From: Actinomyces sp.
GTDB lineage: Bacteria; Actinomycetota; Actinomycetes; Actinomycetales; Actinomycetaceae
NCBI RefSeq assembly: GCF_030524025.1
Contig: NZ_JAUNHI010000009.1
Coordinates: forward strand, 1 to 41,196
Direction: 5' to 3'
DNA: 41,196 nt
Shown here: piece after piece, positions 26,073 through 35,700 of the stretch
Position numbering within the stretch: position 1 is the first letter of the stretch
How the letters are laid out: the number at the start of each line of letters is the position of its first letter
Notes under the pieces: model-generated
What the model saw: the letters and a program-made list of their open reading frames with translations, nothing else
What the model was told of the DNA's origin: nothing
Database searches by the model: none
Translations under genes and position numbers: made by a program

Positions 26073-27334
26073 GCAGCGCCGAGACCACAGCGAGCACCGG
26101 GACGACCGGCTCGGGGAGCCACGCCATGTCCAGGCGCCAGGAGATCGCGCTGGTCGCCGGGCGCGAGCTGCGCACCCAGCTGTTCAAGAAGGCGACCCTG
26201 GTGTCGACGGCCATCATGGTCCTCCTCATCGTCGTCGGCATCATCGTCGCCGGCCGGCTGAGCGGTGGCGAGCCCCAGCCCTACCGGCTGGGTGTGGCCG
26301 GCACCAAGCAGCAGGCGGCAGCCCTCATCCCCTCCCTGACGGCGATCACCGGGTCCAACGGCGAGGCGGTCGAGGTCGTCGACCTCACCGGCACCGACGG
26401 GCAGGCAGCCCTGTCCGAGGACGACAACCCCGTCGACATGGTCCTCGACCTCTCGGGCGAGCCGCGGCTCCTCGTCCAGGAGGAGGCCGATGAGGCGGTG
26501 GCGGCGGGAGTCACCGGCATCATGCAGCAGGCCGCGTTGTCAGACCAGATCACGGCCCTGGGAGGGGACCCGGCGTCGGTGGCCTCGACACTGGCCACGG
26601 CGGCACCGGAGGTCGTCGTCCTCGATCCGCCCCGGCAGGATCAGGAGGACTTCGGACCCCGCTACACCGTGTTCATGATCGTCAACATGATCATGTACTT
26701 CGTCATGCTCGGGGGCGGACAGCTGATCGCCCAGGGCGTGGTCGAGGAGAAGTCCAGCCGCATCGTCGAGATCCTGCTGGCCTGCGTGCGACCCACCTCC
26801 CTGCTGGCCGGCAAGGTCCTGGGCATCGGCGTGGCCTCCATCGTCTCGACCGCCGTCTTGGCGCTGGCGGGCGTGGTCACGGCGAAGATCGTCGGTATCC
26901 TGCCCGAGGCGGTCATCAACCTCGACGCGGTCTTCGTGGCGATGCTCGTGTGGATGGTCGTCGGCTTCTCTATCTTCGCGATCGCCTTCGGAGCCGCAGG
27001 AGCACTGGTCAGCCGTCAGGAGGACGTCGGCAGCGCGACGATGCCGCTCATCATGCTGTGCGTCGTGCCCTTCATACTCGCCATGGTCATGATCCTGGGC
27101 GACCCCAGCGCCATGGTGTGGCAGGTGCTGGCCTTCGTGCCACCGCTGTCGGCCTTCCTCATGCCCGCCCGCCTCATCTTCGGGGTCTCCGGCTGGATCG
27201 AGCAGGCCCTGGCCATCGCCCTGGCCTTCCTGCCGCTGCTCGTGCGCGTGGCCGCGGGCATCTACACCCGGGCCGTCACGCGCATGGGCGCGCGCGTCCC
27301 CCTCAAGGAGGTGCTGCGCCGCCCCGCGGCCTAG
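26069..27334 (+). CDS. ABC-2 family permease (NatB-like)
   Basis: A 421-residue membrane partner of the preceding ATPase. A cytoplasmic N-terminus and first helix (VSTAIMVLLIVVGIIVAG) are followed by a large extracytoplasmic domain (~residues 65-195), then five or six helices starting at YTVFMIVNMIMYFVMLGGG. The block QGVVEEKSSRIVEILLACVRPTSLLAGKVLGIG is the hallmark of NatB/YhaP-type permeases. Length is normal. The C-terminus (RMGARVPLKEVLRR) is typical. A terminator hairpin follows at 27338. Confidence 0.94.
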   Translation: MSSAETTASTGTTGSGSHAMSRRQEIALVAGRELRTQLFKKATLVSTAIMVLLIVVGIIVAGRLSGGEPQPYRLGVAGTKQQAAALIPSLTAITGSNGEAVEVVDLTGTDGQAALSEDDNPVDMVLDLSGEPRLLVQEEADEAVAAGVTGIMQQAALSDQITALGGDPASVASTLATAAPEVVVLDPPRQDQEDFGPRYTVFMIVNMIMYFVMLGGGQLIAQGVVEEKSSRIVEILLACVRPTSLLAGKVLGIGVASIVSTAVLALAGVVTAKIVGILPEAVINLDAVFVAMLVWMVVGFSIFAIAFGAAGALVSRQEDVGSATMPLIMLCVVPFILAMVMILGDPSAMVWQVLAFVPPLSAFLMPARLIFGVSGWIEQALAIALAFLPLLVRVAAGIYTRAVTRMGARVPLKEVLRRPAA

Positions 27335-27337
27335 CGC

Positions 27338-27363
27338 CCCGACCGGAGACGGGGCCGGTCGGG
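27338..27363. terminator. hairpin after the NatAB operon
   Basis: Nine-base arms CCCGACCGG and CCGGTCGGG around an 8-base loop, four bases past the permease stop. It lies between the convergent permease and ndk genes and could serve both. Confidence 0.65.
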
Positions 27364-27364
27364 C

Positions 27365-27402
27365 AGGAGGGTGGGCTCAGGCCAGGAGGGTGGGCTCAGG
27401 CC
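27365..27402. repeat. 19-bp perfect tandem duplication at the ndk stop codon
   Basis: The 19-mer beginning AGGAGGGTGGGCTCAGG occurs at 27365-27383 and again at 27384-27402. The second copy contains the ndk stop codon (minus strand, 27396-27398), so the last codons and stop were duplicated into the 3' flank without altering the protein. Confidence 0.85.
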
Positions 27403-27833
27403 CCGAGCTCGGGGAACCAGATGGCGATCTCGCGCTCGGCCGACTCGGGTGAGTCCGAGCCGTGGACGAGGTTCTCCATGGCCTCGGCACCCCAGTCACG
27501 ACCCAGGTCGCCTCGGATCGTCCCCGGGGCGGAGAGAGTCGGCTCGGTGGAGCCCATGAGGGAGCGGACCCCCTCGACCACGCGGTGGCCCTCGACGACG
27601 GCGGCGACCAGGGGGCCGCGCGTCATGTAGTCGACGACCGAGGGATAGAAGGGCTTGGAGACGTGCTCGGCGTAGTGCGCCTCGAGCAGCTCGGGCGTGG
27701 GGGCAACGACCTTGAGGGCCACGAGGTCGTAGCCCTTGGCCTCGATGCGGCGCAGGATCTCACCGGTGAGGCGACGCTCCACGGCGTCGGGCTTGACCAG
27801 GACCAGGATGCGGTCGCGGGGCGCTGAGGGCAT
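27396..27833 (-). CDS. ndk: nucleoside diphosphate kinase
   Basis: A 145-residue enzyme that transfers the gamma-phosphate from ATP to NDPs through a phosphohistidine, balancing NTP and dNTP pools. The N-terminal ILVLVKPDAVERRLTGEILRR, RGPLVAAVVEGH, GSTEPTLSAPGTIRGDLG and the active-site ENLVHGSDSPESAEREIAIWF (histidine in LVHGS) are diagnostic. The ATG at 27833 has AAAGGA nine bases upstream; the longer open frame is spurious. It lies 130 bases after dhaL on the same strand. Slightly longer than the usual 136-143 residues. Confidence 0.97.
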   Translation of the reverse strand: MPSAPRDRILVLVKPDAVERRLTGEILRRIEAKGYDLVALKVVAPTPELLEAHYAEHVSKPFYPSVVDYMTRGPLVAAVVEGHRVVEGVRSLMGSTEPTLSAPGTIRGDLGRDWGAEAMENLVHGSDSPESAEREIAIWFPELGA

Positions 27834-27963
27834 GGGATGGGGTCCTTTCACTCGGGCTGGCGCGGGACTGTCGGGGACCGCGCGGTTGTCGCCGCCGCGC
27901 TCACGGCGGGCTCCGGGATGAACAGTGGCGGACGCCGCCGCCGGGCGCAAGCGCGCCGGCCGG

Positions 27964-28620
27964 CTAGGCCCCGGCCGCGCGGCTGGCGGCCTCCAGGAGA
28001 AGGGCCGTCGACTGAGCCCCCGGGTCACGGTGGCCCCGGGAACGCGCACCGTGGTAAGAGGCGCGGCCCTTGCGGGCCGCCATCGGCTCGGTGCTCCGCG
28101 CCCCCTGCGCCGCCGCCCGGGCGGCCTCGGCCAGCACCTCGGCGGGGCCGGCACCGGCGTCCGCAGCGGCCCGGGCCGCCAGCGCGGCCGGCCGCCAGGC
28201 GTCGAGCATCGTCTTGTCCCCCGGCTCGGCCCGTCCGCGCACCTCGACACCCGCGCAGGCCGCCTCAATCAGCCCGGCGACCGCGGCGGCGTCGAGCTCC
28301 TCGAGCGCACCACTGCGCGAGGCCCTCAGGTAGGCAGTGCCGAGCAGCGGGCCCGAGGCACCCCCGACTGTGGCCAACAGGGAGGTCGCCACCGCCTTGA
28401 GCGCGCTCCCCGGGGTCTGCGGCGCGGCGCCCGCCTGCGCGGCGGCGTCGAGCTTGGCCAGGGCCGCCTCGAGCCCCCGGCACAGGTTCGTGCCGTGGTC
28501 ACCGTCCCCGATCGCGGCGTCCAGCGCATTGAGCTCCTCGCGGTTGTCGGTCACGGCTGCGGCAGAGCGACGCGTCCAGTCCACGACCCAGGCAGTGTCC
28601 AGGAGCTTGTCAGCGGTCAC
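27964..28620 (-). CDS. dhaL: dihydroxyacetone kinase subunit DhaL
   Basis: A 218-residue DhaL-family ADP/ATP-binding protein. In the PTS-dependent dihydroxyacetone kinase, DhaL carries the nucleotide that phosphorylates dihydroxyacetone bound to DhaK. The Mg-nucleotide motif LDAAIGDGDHGTN has all three aspartates. GGASGPLLGTAYL, GDKTMLDAW and the C-terminal ARKGRASYHGARSRGHRDPGA (quoted one residue short of its full run) are conserved. GTG start with AAGGA five bases upstream. No DhaK or DhaM gene is next to it: folC lies upstream and ndk downstream. It may work with a DhaK encoded elsewhere or have another role. Confidence 0.93.
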   Translation of the reverse strand: MTADKLLDTAWVVDWTRRSAAAVTDNREELNALDAAIGDGDHGTNLCRGLEAALAKLDAAAQAGAAPQTPGSALKAVATSLLATVGGASGPLLGTAYLRASRSGALEELDAAAVAGLIEAACAGVEVRGRAEPGDKTMLDAWRPAALAARAAADAGAGPAEVLAEAARAAAQGARSTEPMAARKGRASYHGARSRGHRDPGAQSTALLLEAASRAAGA

Positions 28621-28798
28621 GGCAGTCCTTCACAGCGAGTTGGGACGGCGGGCGTCTTACGCCTGCCCGAGGAGGGGTGCGGCCCGACGGGCCATCCGGC
28701 CCCATTGTCTCACGCCATGTCCCCGTGCGCAGGGAAGGGCGGGTCTGCCGGGTCGTGGCGCAGGTCCTCACCGGCGTGATCCACGGGAGGCCCCGCGC

Positions 28799-30664
28799 TC
28801 AGGAACGCATGAACAGGACGCGGGCCTCGGCGGCCAGGAGGACCGAGCCGACGATGAGCACCCCCGAGGCCGGCATCGGCGCGTCGAAGCCCTCGACCAG
28901 GGACACCGCCCGGTCCACCCCCTCGACCAGGCTCTGGGCGAGGACGACGCGGTCCTCGCCGAAGACCTCCCGCGCCTGGGCGGCCAGGTCCTCCGGATCC
29001 ATCGCGCGTGGGGAGTCGATGGGCACGCACACGACCGCCTCGCAGGCGGGCTCGAGCACGGACAGGATCCCCTCGACGTCCTTGTCCGCCATGACGCCGA
29101 CGACCGCCACGAGGTGACGCAGGCCGAAGGTCTCCTCGACCGCCGGCACGAGGGCCTCCATGCCGTGGGGGTTGTGGGCGGCGTCGAGCAGCACGGTGGG
29201 CGAGGAGCGCAGCACCTCCAGCCTCCCCGGGCTGGTCACCGATGCGAACCCGTTCTCCACCACCAGCGGGGGCAGGGCCCTGCCCCCGAAGACCGCCTCG
29301 GCGGCGGCGAGGGCCAGCAGGGCGTTGTGCGCTTGGAAGTGCCCGTGCAGGGGCACGAAGACGTCCTCGTAGACGGCGGCGGCGGTGGCCAGAGTGACCA
29401 TCTGCCCACCGACTGCCTGGGTGCGGTCGACCACCCGCAGCACTCCGGCCCCGGGTGCCCCGGGGTCCTCCTGCGGGTCGAGCTCGCGGCGCCACACGAC
29501 CCCGTGCTCGGCGGCGGCCTCGGCGATGACCTCCTGGACCACGGGCTGCTGGACGGCGGTGACGAGGGTGGCACCGTCCTTGATGATGCCCGCCTTGTTG
29601 GCGGCGATCTCCTCCAAGCCCTCCCCCAGCCACTTCCCGTGGTCCCGCCCGATGGGGGTGATGACCTCGACCTCGGAGTCGACGACGTTCGTGGAGTCCC
29701 ACGTGCCCCCCAGGCCGACCTCGATGACGGCCACATCCACCGGGTGGTCGGCGAAGGCGGCCAGGGCCATGACGGTGAGCACCTCGAAGAAGCTCATCCT
29801 CGGACCCCCGCGCTTGAGGGACTGGGCATCGACCATCTCGACGTAGGGGGCGACGTCGTCCCAGGCGGCGATGAACTGCTCAGGCGACACCGGCTCGCCG
29901 TCGAGGCTGATGCGCTCGCGGATCGAGGCCAGGTGCGGGGAGGTGAACCGGCCGGTTCGCATGCCCGTGGCCGCCAGGAGGCGCTCGATCATCCGCGCCG
30001 TCGAGGTCTTGCCGTTGGTGCCCGTGACGTGGACGACCCGGTAGGTCCTCTCCGGGTTGCCCAGGATGTCGAGGGCGGCCTCGACCCGTTCCAGGGAGGG
30101 CTGGACCCGGTGCTCCGGGGCTCGGGCGAGGATCTCGGCCTCGACGGCGCGCATGCGCGTGGCGACCTCGACGCCCCGGGCCGCCGCCTCGAGGTCGGCC
30201 CGGTGCCTCGCCGCGTCGTCGCCCGGCTCGGCGCGGTCGCTCCCGGCCGGGCCGGGGCGGTCGGGCAGGACCGGCTCCCAGCCCTCCCAGTCCTCATCGT
30301 CGTCCTGCTCGGCCCCGGCCAGGAGGGCGTCGAGCTGGTCCGGGTCCCCGCCGGGCAGCAGCCCCTGGGCGAGGAGCTCGCGCAGCGCCTGCCGGTCCTC
30401 GGCCTCACGGGCCTCCTGGTCCCGGGCGGCGGCCAGCTCGGCCTCGTGGGCCTCGGCCAGGGAGGTGCCCGCGGGAGCGTCGGCGGCCTCCAGGTAGGCG
30501 GCGAGCTCGGGGTCGATCCCCCCGGTGGCGTCCTGCACACCCCCGGCGTCGAAGACCGCGTCGACGACCTCCTCCCCGGTGGCGCCCTGTGGGATGCCGA
30601 AGGCCGCACCCCGGTCGCGGCCGGGCTGCTTGTTGGCCGGGGCGTGGCCGTGCTCGCTGCTCAT
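28799..30664 (-). CDS. folC: folylpolyglutamate/dihydrofolate synthase FolC with acidic N-terminal extension
   Basis: FolC adds glutamate to folates and usually also makes dihydrofolate. The Mur-ligase fold starts near residue 171: LERVEAALDILGNPERTYRV, P-loop VTGTNGKTST (213-222), TSPHLASIRERI, EVGLGGTWDSTNVVD, IGRDHGKWLG, and LLDAAHNPHGMEAL. The gene codes for 621 residues, against ~420-500 usually. The first ~165 are a low-complexity Asp/Glu/Ala/Pro region unlike FolC. An internal ATG at 30154 (M171) would give a normal 451-residue enzyme, but the first ATG has AGGGAG seven bases upstream and the extension is open throughout. A GC-rich 178-bp gap separates it from dhaL. Confidence 0.95.
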   Translation of the reverse strand: MSSEHGHAPANKQPGRDRGAAFGIPQGATGEEVVDAVFDAGGVQDATGGIDPELAAYLEAADAPAGTSLAEAHEAELAAARDQEAREAEDRQALRELLAQGLLPGGDPDQLDALLAGAEQDDDEDWEGWEPVLPDRPGPAGSDRAEPGDDAARHRADLEAAARGVEVATRMRAVEAEILARAPEHRVQPSLERVEAALDILGNPERTYRVVHVTGTNGKTSTARMIERLLAATGMRTGRFTSPHLASIRERISLDGEPVSPEQFIAAWDDVAPYVEMVDAQSLKRGGPRMSFFEVLTVMALAAFADHPVDVAVIEVGLGGTWDSTNVVDSEVEVITPIGRDHGKWLGEGLEEIAANKAGIIKDGATLVTAVQQPVVQEVIAEAAAEHGVVWRRELDPQEDPGAPGAGVLRVVDRTQAVGGQMVTLATAAAVYEDVFVPLHGHFQAHNALLALAAAEAVFGGRALPPLVVENGFASVTSPGRLEVLRSSPTVLLDAAHNPHGMEALVPAVEETFGLRHLVAVVGVMADKDVEGILSVLEPACEAVVCVPIDSPRAMDPEDLAAQAREVFGEDRVVLAQSLVEGVDRAVSLVEGFDAPMPASGVLIVGSVLLAAEARVLFMRS

Positions 30665-30963
30665 GTGCTGCTCCCTGGTCGAGTCGTGAACCGGGGGTCA
30701 GCCTAACGACCTTCCGGGGACGGAGAGTCGCGCCGCGGCGGGCGCCCCGCACAGGGCGGTGGGGCCGGCACCGGGCCGGTCTCCCGGCCGAACCCTCCCC
30801 GCCACGGTGAGGATGTGGCGGTTCGGCCACATCCTCAGGCAGGGCGAGGACGCCCGCCGCGTACGTCGACACAATGACCTCGTGCCGAGGCATAGACCCA
30901 TGTTGCTCAGGCACCGACCATTTCGTTCACCACTACTCATTTTCAAGAACCGAGGCAGTCCGC
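30665..30963. other. divergent folC/lipoprotein interval
   Basis: No gene is seen. The first half is GC-rich. The second half (about 30895-30955) is notably richer in A+T and probably contains the lipoprotein promoter and leader. A strong dyad at 30808-30837 is listed separately. Confidence 0.5.
30808..30837. promoter_or_regulatory. 12-bp-arm inverted repeat between divergent genes
   Basis: TGAGGATGTGGC and GCCACATCCTCA are perfect complements around the loop GGTTCG. The site lies 143 bases upstream of folC and 126 bases upstream of the lipoprotein gene, so it is downstream of neither. It could be an operator, a leader-RNA hairpin, or a terminator left from a lost gene. Confidence 0.5.
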
Positions 30964-32745
30964 ATGACGACGACGCACTGGAACGCAGGACACATGACCC
31001 CCGCCGCCGGGGCAAACGGAGGGCCGGGCGGGCTCGGCCGCCGGGCCGCGCTCGGCGTGTTCTCCGCGGTGCTCCTGGCGCCACTGGCGGCCTGCTCGAC
31101 CTCGGTGGAGGACTCCCCCAGCGCCACGGCCACCAGCACCGCGAGCGCCTCGACCACCTTCGGCATGGCCCAGGACGAGGCGATCGCGGTCATCGCCGAG
31201 CGGGTGGCGGCCCACTGGCCGCACATGTCCACCCTGTGGCCCGGTGTGGACTACACGACGCACGACGTCATCATGTTCGCGGTCGATGACCAGGGCGAGG
31301 CCACCCGGGCATGGCTCATCAACACCACCGAGCACCGCGAGCTGACGGCCGAGGAGTATGCCTCGGTGCCCGTCCCGCCGTACTTCCTGTCCACCGAGTT
31401 CGAGGGACGCCCCTCGATCTCCGTGGTCCTCGACCTCAACAACCCGTTGGCGACCCCGCCCAGCGCCGAGGACTCCTTCGCACATCCGGAGGTGGCGCCG
31501 GACCCCCACGCCGGGGCCGGCTTCATGTACCAGCTGACGACACACGAACTGGTGCACTTCTACTACCAGGACGAGGCCCTCCAGTCCGCCGAGGGCAACC
31601 GGGACACCCCCTACCCGGTCGATGTCGAGCCGCGGATCGTGCGCAACATGCTCCACTACCGGCTCAACCGCGCCTTCGCCGACGCCGCCAACCGGCAGGA
31701 CCACCTGGGGCGGGCGAAGTTCTGGCAGGACAAGTGGGTGACCGCCTACGCCCAGGATGCCGAGGCGATCCGCACCTATGACATCCGCGAGGGCGTGGCC
31801 CGCTACCTGGAGAGGGCAGGCGACTACGTCGACCCGGCGCAGAGCGGTGACGAGCTCGTCTCGGCCCAGACCGCCGGCCTGGAGTACCAGTACGACACGA
31901 GCGTGGACGGGGAGTCCTACTCGCTGGGCTTCGTCTCGGGCCTGCTGCTCGATGAGACCCTCCCCGGCTGGAAGGACTCCTTCTACGCCTCCGGTAAGAC
32001 GCTGGTCGAGACCCTCCTCGAGTCGGTGACTGCCGTCGAGGACCAGGAGGATGCCGTGCTGCGCGAGCGGCTGACGACGCTCATCACCGAGCACAACGAG
32101 AGCGTCAAGGACGAGATCGCCCTCATCGACCAGGCCGAGGCGGACACGACGACGGCCTACCTGCGCACGCAGGGGGAGGCCTCGATCAACCTCAGCCACG
32201 AGGGCTCCTACGCCTACAAGGGCAAGACCGTCTTCGTCCGCACCGTCACCGACCTGGCCTCGGCCGGCGGTGGGTCGGTGACGATCTCGGGCCTGACGAT
32301 CCTGGCCGACCCCAGCACCGGGGAGTACACGATCCCCCTGCCCGCCGGCAGCTACAGCTACAAGGACGGCACGCTGACGGTGACCGGGCAGAAGGTCTCC
32401 GGTGAGGTCAAGGCGAGCGAGTCGACCGACAGCGGCAGGCCGGTCTACACGAGGCCGCGGGCCTCGGCCTGCGGGCCCCGGGCGCGGGCCCGCCCGAGAG
32501 CCCCGGCGGAGCGCCCGCGGCGGGCGCTCCGACGGGGCCGAGGAGCTCAGGCCCCCAGCCCGACGACCTCGGCCATCGGCGTGGCCGCGCCCGGGTCGGC
32601 AATGATCGTCGCCTCCGCGCAGGCGGTCTCGGACTTGATGAGGTCGAGGTGGGCACCGGTCCAGGCGTCCTTGTCCGCCGGGACCCTCAGGGTCAGCCTC
32701 ATCGGCTCCCCGACCTCCAGGGCGGCCGCCTTGCGCTCGTCCTGA
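30964..32745 (+). CDS. lipoprotein with HExxH zinc-peptidase signature; stop probably lost
   Basis: A 593-codon frame from the ATG at 30964. A twin-arginine-like signal ([20 protein letters not shown]) ends in a lipobox with Cys44, so it is an exported lipoprotein. HELVH (194-198) followed by REGVARYLE (E276) resembles gluzincin (peptidase MA-like) active sites, suggesting a cell-surface zinc metallopeptidase. The C-terminal part around residues 410-480 is Gly/Ser/Thr-rich and beta-like ([20 protein letters not shown]). After ~490 the frame becomes Arg/Pro-rich, runs through a terminator hairpin, and overlaps ileS antisense by 199 bases, so the true end is probably near 32440. No family was firmly recognised. 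Confidence 0.75.
   Translation: MTTTHWNAGHMTPAAGANGGPGGLGRRAALGVFSAVLLAPLAACSTSVEDSPSATATSTASASTTFGMAQDEAIAVIAERVAAHWPHMSTLWPGVDYTTHDVIMFAVDDQGEATRAWLINTTEHRELTAEEYASVPVPPYFLSTEFEGRPSISVVLDLNNPLATPPSAEDSFAHPEVAPDPHAGAGFMYQLTTHELVHFYYQDEALQSAEGNRDTPYPVDVEPRIVRNMLHYRLNRAFADAANRQDHLGRAKFWQDKWVTAYAQDAEAIRTYDIREGVARYLERAGDYVDPAQSGDELVSAQTAGLEYQYDTSVDGESYSLGFVSGLLLDETLPGWKDSFYASGKTLVETLLESVTAVEDQEDAVLRERLTTLITEHNESVKDEIALIDQAEADTTTAYLRTQGEASINLSHEGSYAYKGKTVFVRTVTDLASAGGGSVTISGLTILADPSTGEYTIPLPAGSYSYKDGTLTVTGQKVSGEVKASESTDSGRPVYTRPRASACGPRARARPRAPAERPRRALRRGRGAQAPSPTTSAIGVAAPGSAMIVASAQAVSDLMRSRWAPVQASLSAGTLRVSLIGSPTSRAAALRSS
32508..32530. terminator. hairpin between the lipoprotein gene and ileS
   Basis: Arms GGAGCGCCCGC and GCGGGCGCTCC are perfect 11-base complements around one base (effectively a 9-bp stem with a 5-base loop). 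It lies 17 bases past the ileS stop and inside the run-on end of the plus-strand lipoprotein frame. A second hairpin (CGAGGCC/GGCCTCG) lies at 32450-32466. Together they look like a shared terminator for convergent genes. Confidence 0.65.
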
Positions 32746-35700
32746 ATGAGGCGCACGAGGTCGCGCGCCCAGCCCTCAGCCTCGAGCTCCTCGTCCAGGG
32801 CGGTGTCGAGGACGACGAAGGCCCCCGCGCCGATCATCGTGGCCGACAGCGCCTCGTCGTCGACCTCGATCCGGCTGGTCAGCTCGAAGGCGGAGTCCTC
32901 GGCCTCGAGCACCACCGGGACCCCGTCGAGCAGCACGTCATCGAAGCGGACGTCGCCGTCCTCGGTGAGCGTCCACTGCCCGGCCTTGACGGCCGCGAAG
33001 AGCTTCGAGGTCAGCTTGCGCACCGAGGGGCTGAAGGCCCGCGGGTTGAGGGACAGCTGCTCGGTCACCTCGTAGCCGGCGTCGGCGGCGTCGACCAGCC
33101 GCACCTGCTTGACGTTGACCTCCTCGGCGATGAGGGCGCGGAAGGGGGCCAGGCCGGCGGGGTCGGTCGTGGCGACAGTCAGGGAGCGCAGGGGCTGGCG
33201 CACCCGCAGCTTGTCGGCCTTGCGCAGGCCCAGCGCCGCCGAGACCGCGCCGCGGGCGGCGTCCATGGAGGCCACGAGCGCCCCGTCGGCGACATAGGCC
33301 GGCAGGCCGGGCCAGTCGGTCAGGTGGACCGAGCGCCGCCCCGTCAGACCCCGGTGGATCTCCTCGGAGACGAGCGGGGCCAGGGGCGCCATCACCTCGG
33401 TGAGGACGGTCAGGACGGTGGCCAGGGTGTCGAAGGCGGCCCGGTCGCCGTCGGTGAAGCGCGAGCGGGAGGTGCGCAGGTACCAGTTGGTCAGCACGTC
33501 GAGGAACTCGCGGATCGTGGCGGTGGCACCGGTGATGTCGTAGGCGTCCATCTGCGCCCCGACGGTGGCCGCCAAGTCCTTGGTCCTGGCCAGGATGTAG
33601 CGGTCCATGACGTGCAGGGACCCCTTGGGGCCGAACAGGGAGCGGTCGGACAGGTCGACGCCCTCGGTGACGTAGCCCCGCCCCTGCCCGGCCCGCCCGG
33701 CGTAGAGGGCGAAGAAGTACCAGGTGTTCCACAGCGGCAGGAGGACCTGACGGACGGTGTCGCGCACCGCCTGCTCGGTGACGACGAGGTTGCCGCCGCG
33801 CACGACCGGGCTGGCCAGGAGGGTCCAGCGCATGGCGTCGGCCCCGTCGCGGTTGAACACCGTCGTGACGTCGGGGTAGTTGCGCAGCGACTTGCTCATC
33901 TTGGCGCCGTCGTCGCCCAGGAGGATGCCGTGGGACACGCAGGTGGTGAAGGCGGGCCGGTCGAACAGGGCGGTGGCCAGCACGTGGAGGGTGTAGAACC
34001 AGCCGCGGGTCTGCCCGATGTACTCGACGATGAAGTCGGCCGGGTTGTGGGACTCGAACCACTCGACGTTCTCGAAGGGGTAGTGCACCTGGGCGAAGGG
34101 CATCGAGCCGGAGTCGAACCAGACGTCGAAGATGTCGGGGATGCGCCGCATCGTCGACCGGCCGGTCGGGTCATCGGGGTTGGGGCGGGTCAGGCTGTCG
34201 ATGAAGGGGCGGTGCAGGTCGGTGACCTCGACGCCGAAGTCGGCCTCCAGCTCGGCGAAGGAGCCGTAGACATCGGTGCGGGGGTAGGCCGGGTCGTCGC
34301 TGACCCACACGGGGATGGGCGCGCCCCAGAACCGGTTGCGGGAGATCGACCAGTCCCGCGCCCCGGCCAGCCAGTTGCCGAAGATCCCGTCCTTGATGTG
34401 GGCGGGCACCCAGGTGATCTCCTGGTTGAGCTCGACCATGCGGTCCCGGATGGCGGTGACCTTGATGAACCAGGAGGACACGGCCTTGTAGATGAGCGGC
34501 TTGCGGCAGCGCCAGCAGTGCGGGTAGCTGTGCACGTAGCTCTTCTGGGACACGAGCACCGCCCGGTGCTCGGGAGCCACCCGGGCCAGGGGGCCGGAGG
34601 AGTCGCGCAGGTCGGTGACGACCGGCTTGTTGGCCTCGAAGACCTGCAGGCCCTCGTAGTCGGGTACCTCGGTGGTGAAGCGCCCGCCGTCGTCGACCGG
34701 GATGACCGTACCGATGCCGTACTCCTGGCAGGTGAGCATGTCGTCCTCACCGAAGGCCGGCGCCTGGTGGACCAGGCCCGTGCCGTCGGTGGTCGTCACA
34801 TAGTCCGCGGCGATGATCTGGAAGGCCTGCGGCCCGGGGGCGGCGCCCTGGGCCCGGTGGGCCTCGTCGGCGAAGTAGTCGAAGATCGGGTGGTAGCGGC
34901 GCCCGACCAGCTCCGAGCCGGGCAGGCGCCCGAGGATGTGGGGGTCCTCGCCCAGCTCACGGCTCAAGGTGCCCACGAGCTCGGCGGCCACGACGACGTC
35001 CTGCCCCGCCACCGGGGAGTCGAGGTCCTCGGCGACGCGCACGACCGCGTACTCGATGCCGGGTCCCACCGCGACCGCGGAGTTCGACGGCAGGGTCCAG
35101 GGCGTCGTCGTCCAGATGAGGGCCAGCTCGGGGCGGGGGGCGCCGGCCAGGACCGGCTCGGTCAGGCGCAGGCCGACCACGACGGTGTTGTCCTGGCGGT
35201 CCTGGTAGACGTCGTCGTCCATCTTGAGCTCGTGGTTGCTCAGGGGGGTGCGGTCGTTCCAGCAGTAGGGCAGCACCCGGTGGCCCTCGTAGGCCAGGCC
35301 CTTGTCGTAGAGGGTCTTAAAGGCCCAGATGACCGACTCCATGTAGTCGGGGTCGAGGGTCTTGTAGTCGCCCTCGAAGTCGACCCAGCGCGCCTGGCGG
35401 GTGACGTAGTCCTCCCACTCCTTGGTGTAGCGCAGCACCGAGGAGCGGCACTCGGCGTTGAAGGCCTCGATACCGATGCCGCCGGGGCCCGTGATCTCTG
35501 AGACGTCGTCAATGCCCAGGAGGCGCTGCGCCTCGAGCTCGGCGGGCAGGCCGTGGGTGTCCCAGCCGAAGCGGCGCTCGACCCGGCGGCCCTTCTGCGT
35601 CTGGTAGCGGCCCACGGCGTCCTTGACGTAGCCGGTCAGGAGGTGGCCGTAGTGGGGCAGGCCATTGGCGAAGGGGGGCCCGTCGTAGAAGACGAACTCA

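Noticed and set aside
28337-30706. 789-codon plus-strand frame opposite dhaL and folC
   Set aside because: Shadow of folC and dhaL, which show conserved catalytic motifs on the minus strand.
30808-30837. tRNA T-arm (GGTTCG loop)
   Set aside because: The GGTTCG lies in a simple 12-bp hairpin with no acceptor, D or anticodon arms around it.
32649-35501. 950-codon plus-strand frame opposite ileS
   Set aside because: Pure antisense of the synthetase; Gly/Val/Asp-rich with no motif.
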